Below, one piece after another: positions 24,867 through 32,474 of a stretch of DNA of 43,732 nt. The DNA is from an uncultured Pseudomonadota bacterium (GTDB lineage: Bacteria > Myxococcota_A > UBA796 > SXON01). The translations under genes were made by a program, and so were the position numbers. The DNA lies in the NCBI GenBank assembly GCA_903921785.1, contig CAIXRH010000129.1, positions 1 through 43,732 of the forward strand, written 5' to 3'. The notes beneath the pieces were generated by a model. That model searched no databases. It was not told the DNA's origin and worked only from the letters and a program-made list of their open reading frames with translations. Position 1 is the stretch's first letter. The number at the start of each line of letters is the position of its first letter.

Positions 24867-25234
24867 CAGCGCGCCGCCTTGGGCGCCGCCTTCGCCGCCT
24901 TCGTCGCCTTCGGCGGCAGGGCCGCAGTGTGGGCGAGCGCCTCCCGGGCGAGCGCGACGAGGTCGCCCGGCGGGCGCTCCGGTCCCACCCGCACGTAGTC
25001 CCGCCAGGGCCGCCCGGGCATCGGCTCGAAGGCCTCGGCCGCGCCCTCGGCGAGCAGCGACGCGGTCCGCGCTTCGCCCACCCGCGCCACCAGCGACTGC
25101 GCGAACGTGCCGAAGAACATGTTCCCGTTCACGAAGGCGCACGGGTGGCCGAACATCTGGCTGCGGACCACGCGCGGGTCCGCGGGCAGGGCCGCCTCGT
25201 AGGCGGCGACGGTCGCGGGGGTCGGTCGTTCCAC
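24866..25234 (-). CDS. TfoX N-terminal domain protein with Lys/Ala-rich tail
   Basis: A 122-residue protein matching the TfoX N-terminal domain: VVRSQMFGHPCAFVNGNMFF, then LVARVGEARTASLL and FEPMPGRPWRDYVRV. The competence regulator TfoX also has a C-terminal domain, which is absent here; stand-alone N domains are common and mostly uncharacterised. The last ~18 residues (PPKATKAAKAAPKAAR) are Lys/Ala/Pro-rich, like histone H1 tails, and may bind nucleic acid. It starts with GTG and overlaps the SRAP start codon by one base. The pairing with a DNA-protection gene hints at a DNA-linked role, which is an inference. Confidence 0.82.
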   Translation of the reverse strand: MERPTPATVAAYEAALPADPRVVRSQMFGHPCAFVNGNMFFGTFAQSLVARVGEARTASLLAEGAAEAFEPMPGRPWRDYVRVGPERPPGDLVALAREALAHTAALPPKATKAAKAAPKAAR

Positions 25235-25393
25235 GGAGGCTCCGGCTCCCAGGGAGCGTACCGCGCCGCGGCCACGGGCGCAGCGGGGGCCAGGGACTCG
25301 CGGACGCGGTCACCGCCGCCGTGGCGCCCCCGCCCCGCGAGCCACGCCCTCGGGGGAGCGGGAGCGACCGGCAGGGTGTCGCGCACCCGGACC

Positions 25394-25436
25394 CTGCATC
25401 CAAAAAAAACAAAGCCCAAAGGCGCAGAAAACCCGT
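25394..25436 (-). terminator. Possible terminator after the TolC-like gene
   Basis: Just beyond the TolC-like stop codon the minus strand reads GCGCCTTTGGGC then TTTGTTTTTTTT. The T run is striking in such GC-rich DNA, but the preceding stem is only three to four pairs. It is the only T-tracted terminator candidate I found. Confidence 0.3.
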
Positions 25437-25441
25437 CGTCC

Positions 25442-26716
25442 CTAGAGTCGCCCGACCGCCACCAACAGATCGATCGCCGCGAGGTCGCGGGTCATCTCCT
25501 CCTGGAGCACCCCGAGGCGGGCCGCGGCTTCGCCGACCCGCGCGTCTTCGAGATCGAGGAAGGTGATCGAGCCGGCCTCCAGCGCCACCTCCGCGATCCG
25601 GAGGTTCTCCTTGGCCAGCTCCTCCTCATGGATGACCGTGACCAGGCTCGCTTCGGCCTTGGCGTGTTTCTCCCAGAGCTTGCGGATCTCGGCGTCGCTC
25701 TCGGCCACCGCGCTGGTCTGGGCGAGGAGCGCCATGCGCCGCTCCGCCGCCGACTTCTCCTGCTGAGCGAGGCGGTAGCCGCCGTCCCAGAGCACCCAGC
25801 TCCCTTCCACCGCGATCATCCAGAACTCGCTGCGGTCGTTGAACGCGCTCTGGTTCTCGGTCCACACGTAGGTGAAGCGCCCGTTCACATCCGGCAGCCA
25901 GTCGAGCGCCCGCGCGACCGCCGCCGAGTTCGCTGCTTTCACCCGCTCCCCGGCCGCGCGGATCGCCGGGCGCCGGGTGTGTGCTTCGTCCAAGGCTTCG
26001 TCGAGGCTCGCCCACGGGAGCACGCGGGGGGCCGGCCGCTCCACCGGCGTGTCCCCCGAGAGCCCTGTGAGCCCTTGGAACGCCGACTCCGCGATGACCC
26101 GCCCCTCCTCGGCCGCCGCCACGCCCCGCACCGAGCGGGACTCGGCGATCTGCGCCTGCAGCTTCGCCGTAGGGGCCGCGAGCCCGACCTCCGCCGAGGT
26201 CTCGATGATCTTCCGGTGTTTCTGCGCGCTCGCGAGCGCGTCCTTGGCGATGACCTCGCCCTCCCGCGCCACCAGCACACCCCAATACGCCAGGGCGACC
26301 CCGGAGCGGATCTTGCCCTCCAGGGCCCGTTCGTCTTCCCGGGCGGCGTCCACCTGACCGTAGGCGGCGCGGAGCAGCGGGATCGCCTCGCCCGAGAACA
26401 GCGGCTGGATGACCGAGACGTTCGCGTCGAAATAGCTGAGCTTCTGCATCACCAGGGGATCACCCGTCTCGACGAGGCCCTGGAGCGACTCGGGGATCAG
26501 CGCCGACGTGTCGAAGGTGATCTCCTTGTCGTTGCGCGTCCAATTCCCCTTGAGCACCAGCTTCGGCGAGACCAACGACCACGCGGCGCCGGTGAGCGTG
26601 CGGGTGGCGTTGAACTGCTCGCGCACGAGCTGGGTCTCGACGCCTCGGTGGTCGGCCGAGTCCCAGGCTTCGTCCAGGGTGAGCGCGTGGGCGGCGACGA
26701 CGAGCGCGAGCAGCAT
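25442..26716 (-). CDS. TolC-like outer membrane efflux protein
   Basis: A 424-residue protein with a short signal peptide (MLLALVVAAHA, then LTLDEAW, the typical start of mature OEP-family proteins). It has two halves of long amphipathic helices separated by beta segments (SPKLVLKGNWTRND; INGRFTYVW-like DVNGRFTYVWTE), as expected for trimeric TolC channels: LLRAAYGQVDAAREDERALEGKIRSG and later AEIRKLWEKHAKAEAS. Residues GSITFLDLEDARV match the conserved C-terminal motif. No inner-membrane pump or periplasmic adaptor gene is adjacent. It follows a radical SAM gene by 29 nt and GAGG precedes the ATG, so co-transcription is likely. Cargo unknown. Confidence 0.85.
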   Translation of the reverse strand: MLLALVVAAHALTLDEAWDSADHRGVETQLVREQFNATRTLTGAAWSLVSPKLVLKGNWTRNDKEITFDTSALIPESLQGLVETGDPLVMQKLSYFDANVSVIQPLFSGEAIPLLRAAYGQVDAAREDERALEGKIRSGVALAYWGVLVAREGEVIAKDALASAQKHRKIIETSAEVGLAAPTAKLQAQIAESRSVRGVAAAEEGRVIAESAFQGLTGLSGDTPVERPAPRVLPWASLDEALDEAHTRRPAIRAAGERVKAANSAAVARALDWLPDVNGRFTYVWTENQSAFNDRSEFWMIAVEGSWVLWDGGYRLAQQEKSAAERRMALLAQTSAVAESDAEIRKLWEKHAKAEASLVTVIHEEELAKENLRIAEVALEAGSITFLDLEDARVGEAAARLGVLQEEMTRDLAAIDLLVAVGRL

Positions 26717-26745
26717 GGGAGCCTCGGCGGGAAAGGGTGCGCACC

Positions 26746-27654
26746 CTACCGCGTTCGTCCAGCCCCGCCGAGGGCAACGACCTCTCCGGCGTAGGCGACG
26801 ACGACGCCCGCGCAGCGCTCCCGGGCCGTACATCCGTCGCAACCCGGACCGAAAGCGAGGGCCTGGCTGCGGAAGTACAGGTCCGCGACCAGGGGAGGGG
26901 GCTCGGGGTGGGTGGGCAGACACGGCGGGGTGCCGATCCCCAGCGGGCGGGCGGCCTCGCGGATGGCGGTCAGCGCGGCGACGGCGGCCGCGAACGGGGG
27001 GGCTTCGGCGGCGAAGGCGAAGGAGCCCTTGTCGCGCAAGAGGGCGACACCCAGGCGGGTACGCCAGCGGGCGCGCACGAGGTCGTTGAGGGCGGCGAGC
27101 TCGTTGAGGGTGCGGCGCAGCAGGAGCGTGTGCACGGAGACGCGGATCCCGGCGGCCGCGGCGGCGTCGAGCCCGGCGACGACGTGGTCGAAGGACGGAA
27201 CTCCGGCGACACCGTCGTGGGAGGCGGGGGCGACGCCGTAGAGCGGCACGATCACCTCGACGACACCGAGCGCAGCCCACTCCGCGGCGTTCGCGGCGAG
27301 GTCGGCCCCGTTGGTCATCAGCTCGACCGTGGCGAACCCGGCCGGTCGCACGGCGCGGAGCAGCTCGGGGAAGTCGGGGTGCAGGGTGGGCTCGTTCCCC
27401 CCGATCATCAGCCGGGTGACGCCCTCGGGGCGCGCCGCGAGCTGGGCCAGCCCGGCCGCGCGCGGGGTGCGCTCCCGGTCGGGCACCGACACGGTCCCCG
27501 GGCCGGCGCAGAAGAAACACCGCTGGGCGCAGGCGTTGTGCAGCGCCAGGAGGGTGGCCGGCGGGAGGCCGCGCTCGGTGAGCCAGGCCAGCTGCGTGGC
27601 GGGGTCGCCGCGGAGGAACGTGTGGAGGGCGACGTCTTCGTGGGCGGGCGGCAC
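26746..27654 (-). CDS. Radical SAM protein with C-terminal Cys cluster
   Basis: A 302-residue radical SAM enzyme. The cluster-binding cysteines are Cys42, Cys46 and Cys49 in NACAQRCFFC. RLMIGGNEPTLHPDF is the usual GGEP-like motif with Asn in place of Gly or Glu, and ELMTNGADLA is the next barrel strand. The C-terminus has GCDGCTARERC, resembling a SPASM or twitch auxiliary-cluster motif. It starts with GTG. It lies 38 nt from a divergent 2-oxoglutarate oxygenase and just upstream of a TolC-like gene. No small peptide substrate gene is visible nearby. The reaction cannot be named. Confidence 0.85.
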   Translation of the reverse strand: MPPAHEDVALHTFLRGDPATQLAWLTERGLPPATLLALHNACAQRCFFCAGPGTVSVPDRERTPRAAGLAQLAARPEGVTRLMIGGNEPTLHPDFPELLRAVRPAGFATVELMTNGADLAANAAEWAALGVVEVIVPLYGVAPASHDGVAGVPSFDHVVAGLDAAAAAGIRVSVHTLLLRRTLNELAALNDLVRARWRTRLGVALLRDKGSFAFAAEAPPFAAAVAALTAIREAARPLGIGTPPCLPTHPEPPPLVADLYFRSQALAFGPGCDGCTARERCAGVVVAYAGEVVALGGAGRTR

Positions 27655-27678
27655 CGCGTCCCGGTAACCGGCCCGCCG

Positions 27679-27686
27679 GATACATC
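27679..27686 (+). promoter_or_regulatory. -10-like box before the oxygenase gene
   Basis: GATACATC lies 6 nt before the ATG at 27693 in the 38-nt gap shared with the divergent radical SAM gene. There is no Shine-Dalgarno sequence, so a leaderless message is likely. Confidence 0.4.
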
Positions 27687-27692
27687 GCGGCG

Positions 27693-28214
27693 ATGCTCAC
27701 CGCGTCCGACCTGCCGATCCTGCCGGACCTCCTGGCCCTCGCGCCCACGCTCCTCCCCCGCGTGCTGGAGACCCCCGCGTCCGCGTGGGTGCCCATGCCC
27801 GCGACGACGATGTACCGAGGCGACTGGGTCGCGCTCCTGTTCTCGGCCGGTCCGTGGGCGCGCGAGTTCCCCGCGGCGAACATCGCGGCCAACCTGGAGC
27901 GGTTCCCCGAGGCGGTCGCGCTGCTCGCGTCCCGCCCGGAGCTCTCCGTCTTCGGCGTCCTGCGGCTCGCGCCCGGAGCGGAGCTGCTCCCCCACCGGGA
28001 CAAACGTGCCGACGAGGAAGTGCGCGTGCACATCCCGATCCAGCTCGGCGGCGCGGAGGGCCCGGAGTGGGCGCTCCACGCGCCGCGCCTCCTCGACATC
28101 CGCAGCCTCCACCACTCTGCGAACCACGGATCCCTCCCCCGCTACACCCTGGTGGCCGACGTCAACGTCGGCCGGGTGGTCGCGGAGGGGGAGGTGGCGG
28201 GGTGGAACCCCTGA
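27693..28214 (+). CDS. Aspartyl/asparaginyl beta-hydroxylase-like 2-oxoglutarate oxygenase
   Basis: A 173-residue Fe(II)/2-oxoglutarate-dependent oxygenase resembling the AspH family. The iron-binding HxD is His101-Asp103 in LLPHRDKRADEEVRVHIPI, and the distal His and 2-oxoglutarate Arg are in HHSANHGSLPRYTLVADV (His145, Arg150). The segment LSVFGVLRLAPGAE is the preceding core strand. It is a compact soluble enzyme with no signal peptide. It is divergent from the radical SAM gene and convergent, with a 3-nt gap, with nrdJ. Relatives hydroxylate Asp or Asn in proteins, or free and carrier-bound amino acids. Substrate unknown. Confidence 0.8.
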   Translation: MLTASDLPILPDLLALAPTLLPRVLETPASAWVPMPATTMYRGDWVALLFSAGPWAREFPAANIAANLERFPEAVALLASRPELSVFGVLRLAPGAELLPHRDKRADEEVRVHIPIQLGGAEGPEWALHAPRLLDIRSLHHSANHGSLPRYTLVADVNVGRVVAEGEVAGWNP

Positions 28215-28217
28215 CGC

Positions 28218-31200
28218 TCAGCTACACCCGCTCGTGCCCCCGCAGCTCACACACTTCAGGCACGAGCCGTTGCGCACCATGGTGAGGGCGCCGCACTCGG
28301 GGCAGGAGTCGCCCTCGTAGCCGCGGGCCTTGGCGTCGCGGATGAGCTGGAGCTTGAGCTTGGCCGGGGCCACCTTCACGGAGGCGCCGCCCGCCGCGAG
28401 CTGAGCGGGCGCCGGCGAGGTGATCGCGCCGCCGCCCATCGCGCCGGGGTGCATCGGCGCCGCGTCCACGTCCACCGCCTTGTCGGACAGCATGACGTTG
28501 CGGACGCCGACCTCCTCCTCTTCGTTCCAGCGGGTCTCCTCGCCGGACTTGTGGAGGGTGTCGTGGCGGAGCTGCTCCTCGTCGATGTGGGCGAGGTCGT
28601 TGCGGCCCAGGTAGTTCACCGCGAGGTCGCGGAACATGTAGTCGATGATCGACGTGGCCATCTTGATGCGGTCGTGGCCGCGCACCGGGCCGTTCGGCTC
28701 GAAGCGGGAGAACACGAACTGGTCCACGAACTTCTCCAGCGGCACGCCGTGCTGCAGGCCGATGCTCACGGCGATGGCGAAGCTGTTCATCAGGCTGCGG
28801 AAGGCGGCGCCTTCTTTGTGCATGTCGACGAAGATCTCGCCGATCGTGCCGTCTTCGTACTCGCCGGTGCGGAGGAAGACCTTGTGGCCGCCGACGATCG
28901 CCTTCTGGGTGTAGCCCTTGCGACGATCCGGGAGGCGGCGGCGCTTGGCGAGGTACCGCACGACCAGCTTCTCCGCGACCTGCATCACCTGCTCGGTCTG
29001 GGGCACCGACGGCGCCTGCACCGGGGCCTGGTTGGTGCCCGCCGCTTCGTCCGCCGCGTCGAGCGCGGTGAGGAGATCATCGGCGAACATGCTGGAGAGC
29101 GGCTGGGAGAGCTTGCTGCCGTCGCGGTAGAGCGCGTTGGCCTTGATGCCGAGGCGCCAGGAGAGCAGGTAGGCGTTCTTCACGTCGGCGACGGTGGCGT
29201 CGTTCGGCATGTTGATCGTCTTGCTGATGGCGCCGGAGATGAAGGGCTGGCAGGCCGCCATCATGCGGATGTGGGCCTCCGCGCTGATGAAGCGGGTGCC
29301 GTTGCGGCCGCAGCGGTTCGCGCAGTCGAACACCGGGAGGTGCTCGGCCTTCAGCGCGGGCGCACCCTCGATCGACATCGTGCCGCAGGCCCAGGCGTTC
29401 GCCGCCTCCACCTGCGCCTTGGAGAAGCCCAGGGCGGCGAGGACGTCGGGGGCGTCGGGGTCGATGCCCAGCACGTCGCGGCAGAAGGTGGCGCCGAGGT
29501 TGAACTTCGAGAACGCGAACTTGATGTCGAACGCGGTGGGGAGCGCCTTCTCGATCTTGGCGATCGTCACGTCGTCGAAGCCCTTGGCGCGCAGCGACTC
29601 GTGGTTGATGCCCGGGGCGCCCTTCAGGGAGCCGCGGCCGCGCGCGTAGTCGATGATCGCGATGATCTGGGCGTCGGTGTAGCCGAGCTTCTTGAGCGCG
29701 GGCGGCACCGACTCGTTGACGATCTTGAAGTACCCGCCGCCGGCGAGCTTCTTGAACTTCACCAGGGCGAAGTCGGGCTCTACGCCGGTGGTGTCGCAGT
29801 CCATCACCAGGCCGATGGTGCCGGTGGGGGCGATCACGGTGACCTGGGCGTTGCGGTAGCCGTGGGCTTCGCCGAGGGTGAGCGCGTCGTCCCAGGCCTT
29901 CTTGGCGGCGACCAGCAGGTCCACCGGGGCCTTGTCGGGGGTGAGGCCGACCGGCTTGATCGAGAGGGCCTCGTACTCGGTGGTGGAGGCGTTGTACGCC
30001 GCCCGACGGTGGTTGCGGATGACCCGCAGCATCGACCCCCGGTTCTTCTTGTACCCGGGGAACGGCCCCTTCTCGGCCGCCATGCGCGCGGACTGCGCGT
30101 AGGACTCGCCGGTGAGGATCGCGCTGAGCGCGCCGCACACCGCGCGGCCTTCGGCGCTGTCGTAGGGCACGCCCATGACCATCAAGAGCGCGCCGAGGTT
30201 GGCGTAGCCGAGGCCGAGGGTGCGGAACTTCCAGGAGAGCTCGGCGATCTTCGGCGAGGGGTACTGCGCCATGCCCACGCTGATCTCGAGCACGGTCGTC
30301 CAGATGTGGATGCCGTGGACGTAGCCGTCGAGGTCGAACTTGCCGGTGACCGGGTCGAAGAACCGCATGAGGTTCAAGGACGCGAGGTTGCACGCGGTGT
30401 CGTCGAGGAACATGTACTCGGAGCAGGGGTTGCTCGCGTTGATCCGGCCATCCTCAGGGCAGGTGTGCCACTCGTTGATGGTGGTGTCGAACTGCACGCC
30501 GGGGTCGGCGCAGGACCAGGCGGCCACGGCGATGGTGTCCCACAGGTCAGAGGCCCGGAGCGTGCGCACGGTCTTGTTGGTGGTGCGGTTGGTGAGCTTC
30601 CACTCCTCATCCCGCAGCATCGCGTCCATGAAGTTGTTGGGGATGCGCACCGAGTTGTTGCTGTTCTGGCCGGCGACGCTGGAGTAGCCCTCGCCGTCCC
30701 AGTCGGTGTCGTACGCGTCGAAGCGGATGGCGGTGAACCCCTGCTTGGCGAACTGCACGGTGCGGACGATGTAGTTGTCGTGCACGCCGGCGTTGCGGGC
30801 CTCGCGCATGGAGTTGCGCAGGGCGAGGTTGTTGCGGGGATCGAAGCGGTGCGCCTCGGGGAGCCCCTCGGCCGGCTTGGTGGCGGCGAGGATCTGGTTG
30901 AGGTGCTTCTGGTTGAGCTTGCTGCCGGTGACCAGCGAGGCGACCTTCGCCTCTTCCACCACCTTCCAGTTGATGAAGGTCTCGACGTCGGGATGATCGA
31001 GGTCGAGGCAGACCATCTTCGCCGCGCGGCGGGTGGTGCCGCCGGACTTGATGGCGCCCGCGGCGCGGTCGCCGATGCGGAGGAAGCTCATGAGGCCGGA
31101 GCTGCGGCCGCCGCCCGAGAGCTTCTCGCCTTCGCCGCGGAGCTTGCTGAAGTTGGTGCCCGTGCCCGAGCCGTACTTGAAGAGGCGGGCTTCGCGCGTC

Positions 31201-31853
31201 CACAGGTCCATGATGCCGCCGTCGTTCACCAGGTCGTCGGTGACGGACTGGATGAAGCAGGCGTGGGGCTGCGGGCGCTCGTAGGAGGAGGTGGAGGCCA
31301 CGACCTTTCCGGTACGGTCATCCACGTAGTGGTGACCCTGGGCCGGGCCGTCGATCCCGTAGGCCCAGTGCAGGCCGGTGTTGAACCACTGGGGGCTGTT
31401 CGGCGCGCACATCTGCGCGGCGAGCATGAAGCGCAGCTCGTCGTAGAAGGTCTGCGCGGCGGCCTCGTCGGAGAACAGGCCGTCCTTCCAACCCCAGTAC
31501 GTCCAGCAGCCGGCGAGGCGGTCGAAGACCTGACGCGCGTCGCGCTCGGGGCCGAAGCGACGATCGGCCTGCAAGGTGGCGAGCTTCTCCTCGTCCGGCA
31601 CGCGGCGCTGCAACCACTCGGGGACGCCCTTCTCCGCCACGGCCTTGGTCGCCGCGGGAACCCCGGCCTTGCGGAAGTACTTCTGCGCGAGGATGTCCAC
31701 CGCCACCTGGCTCCAGCCGTCGGGCACCTGCACGTCGTCCGCCTCGAAAACGAGGGAGCCATCCGGGTTCCGGATCTCGGAGCGCCGACCCGCCCACTTC
31801 ATGGCGGAGTAGGGAGTAGCGGAAGAATCGGTGAAACGGCGGGAAATCTGCAT
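28218..31853 (-). CDS. nrdJ: Adenosylcobalamin-dependent (class II) ribonucleoside-diphosphate reductase
   Basis: A 1211-residue class II ribonucleotide reductase, which makes deoxynucleotides using adenosylcobalamin and needs no oxygen. Motifs include [31 protein letters not shown] with a redox Cys, [16 protein letters not shown], and the active-site [20 protein letters not shown]. The C-terminus has a zinc-finger-like CPECG and CLKC-VSCGG followed by a terminal Cys-Ser, the usual shuttle for this long form. Length fits the long NrdJ type. The ATG at 31853 is preferred (GGAG 10 nt upstream); a TTG six codons upstream is possible. An unusually elaborate control region lies upstream. With metH it shows the cell uses B12. 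Confidence 0.95.
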   Translation of the reverse strand: MQISRRFTDSSATPYSAMKWAGRRSEIRNPDGSLVFEADDVQVPDGWSQVAVDILAQKYFRKAGVPAATKAVAEKGVPEWLQRRVPDEEKLATLQADRRFGPERDARQVFDRLAGCWTYWGWKDGLFSDEAAAQTFYDELRFMLAAQMCAPNSPQWFNTGLHWAYGIDGPAQGHHYVDDRTGKVVASTSSYERPQPHACFIQSVTDDLVNDGGIMDLWTREARLFKYGSGTGTNFSKLRGEGEKLSGGGRSSGLMSFLRIGDRAAGAIKSGGTTRRAAKMVCLDLDHPDVETFINWKVVEEAKVASLVTGSKLNQKHLNQILAATKPAEGLPEAHRFDPRNNLALRNSMREARNAGVHDNYIVRTVQFAKQGFTAIRFDAYDTDWDGEGYSSVAGQNSNNSVRIPNNFMDAMLRDEEWKLTNRTTNKTVRTLRASDLWDTIAVAAWSCADPGVQFDTTINEWHTCPEDGRINASNPCSEYMFLDDTACNLASLNLMRFFDPVTGKFDLDGYVHGIHIWTTVLEISVGMAQYPSPKIAELSWKFRTLGLGYANLGALLMVMGVPYDSAEGRAVCGALSAILTGESYAQSARMAAEKGPFPGYKKNRGSMLRVIRNHRRAAYNASTTEYEALSIKPVGLTPDKAPVDLLVAAKKAWDDALTLGEAHGYRNAQVTVIAPTGTIGLVMDCDTTGVEPDFALVKFKKLAGGGYFKIVNESVPPALKKLGYTDAQIIAIIDYARGRGSLKGAPGINHESLRAKGFDDVTIAKIEKALPTAFDIKFAFSKFNLGATFCRDVLGIDPDAPDVLAALGFSKAQVEAANAWACGTMSIEGAPALKAEHLPVFDCANRCGRNGTRFISAEAHIRMMAACQPFISGAISKTINMPNDATVADVKNAYLLSWRLGIKANALYRDGSKLSQPLSSMFADDLLTALDAADEAAGTNQAPVQAPSVPQTEQVMQVAEKLVVRYLAKRRRLPDRRKGYTQKAIVGGHKVFLRTGEYEDGTIGEIFVDMHKEGAAFRSLMNSFAIAVSIGLQHGVPLEKFVDQFVFSRFEPNGPVRGHDRIKMATSIIDYMFRDLAVNYLGRNDLAHIDEEQLRHDTLHKSGEETRWNEEEEVGVRNVMLSDKAVDVDAAPMHPGAMGGGAITSPAPAQLAAGGASVKVAPAKLKLQLIRDAKARGYEGDSCPECGALTMVRNGSCLKCVSCGGTSGCS

Positions 31854-31922
31854 GGGGTGTTGACTCCGCAAGAGCTGCGCGTCGGGGGGAGGGCGGTGCC
31901 ACGAGCGCGCCGCCGCCCCATG

Positions 31923-31951
31923 ACTGTAGTAAAGCTGTCACCCGCGGTCAA
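31923..31951 (-). promoter_or_regulatory. Sigma-70-like promoter of nrdJ
   Basis: On the minus strand TTGACC (31951-31946) and TACAGT (31928-31923) are separated by exactly 17 nt, close to the vegetative consensus. Transcription would begin near 31916, giving a leader of about 60 nt before the ATG at 31853. Confidence 0.6.
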
Positions 31952-31960
31952 GAGCCAGAC

Positions 31961-32006
31961 CCACAAGATCTTGGGGTTGTTTTCGGTCCCGCCTACTACA
32001 TAGTGT
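31961..32006 (-). promoter_or_regulatory. Two candidate NrdR boxes upstream of nrdJ
   Basis: Two 16-nt elements lie 30 nt apart: CCCCAAGATCTTGTGG (31976-31961) and ACACTATGTAGTAGGC (32006-31991), read on the minus strand. Each matches about 11 of 16 positions of the NrdR consensus ACACWATATATWGTGT; the second has a near-perfect first half and the first is strongly palindromic. Paired boxes about three helical turns apart are the known NrdR arrangement. They sit just upstream of the -35. Confidence 0.5.
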
Positions 32007-32046
32007 GTCCATAAGTTCTCCACAGGTGACGGCCGAGTTATCCATA
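32006..32046. promoter_or_regulatory. DnaA-box-like sites upstream of nrdJ
   Basis: TTCTCCACA (32016-32024) and TTATCCATA (32038-32046) each differ by one base from the DnaA box TTATCCACA and are in the same orientation. A weaker inverted match, TTATGGACA, lies at 32014-32006. DnaA is known to act on the E. coli nrdAB promoter, so a similar link is plausible here. Confidence 0.4.
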
Positions 32047-32305
32047 GGGTGAAGTCCCAAAGCTCCAAGAGGTCCAAAAACGGGGGCGGGGACGACGACG
32101 AGGGCGGCGCGGCGGACGCCGCCGGCCTCCTTCCACGGTCGGCGCGGGGCGCCTCCGTCGCGGGCCTGCGCGGCCCGCGACCGTCCGGCCGGGTTCGGCC
32201 CAGGCCGCCGGGGAACTCTGTCGGCCGGCCGCGTTCCAGTCCGCCTGCCGCGCGCGCTGCCGCGCGCTCCGAGGCGCTTCGCGCCTCGCGACGGGCGCCC
32301 GCCGC

Positions 32306-32338
32306 GCCATTTTCACCCCGTCGGCTCCTCGACCGCCG
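32306..32338 (+). repeat. Dispersed intergenic repeat, copy D
   Basis: It begins GCCATTTTCACCCC and continues GTCGGCTCCTC, followed by GACCGCCG as in copies A and B. It differs from copy C at only two positions of the 25-bp core. It follows the CGAGGCGC hairpin. Confidence 0.65.
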
Positions 32339-32457
32339 GCGGGTCCGGGGGGAAGGTCGGTGGGGGGCCGCCAGCCCTTCGACAGGTGGGTCCGGGGGCG
32401 ACGCGACCGTCTTCCCCAGCGCTGGCTGCCGAGGCCCCGCACACCGCTCCGCCACCG

Positions 32458-32471
32458 CGCTACACTCCGCC
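32458..32471 (+). promoter_or_regulatory. Leaderless-type promoter shared in sequence with tetR
   Basis: CGCTACACTCCGCC is identical to the 14 nt at 1628-1641 before the TetR gene. TACACT ends 8 nt before the ATG at 32475 and there is no Shine-Dalgarno sequence. Confidence 0.5.
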
Positions 32472-32474
32472 GCG

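Larger units (their letters stand above)
32047..32474. other. Gene-less stretch upstream of the subtilisin-like gene
   Basis: I see no supported coding frame here. The stretch is very GC-rich and contains a perfect hairpin, CGAGGCGC with GCGCCTCG around TTC (32270-32288), repeat copy D (32306-32330), and the -10-like TACACT near its end. The first ~40 nt are AT-richer and continue the nrdJ control region. Confidence 0.55.

Noticed and set aside
27655-27692. RiPP precursor peptide between the radical SAM and oxygenase genes
   Set aside because: The gap is 38 nt and holds only promoter-like sequence. No short peptide with a ribosome site was seen around the cluster.
31854-32046. Chromosomal origin of replication, from clustered DnaA-box-like sites
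   Set aside because: Only two or three imperfect boxes, no AT-rich unwinding region and no dnaA or dnaN nearby. Regulation of nrdJ is a better fit.
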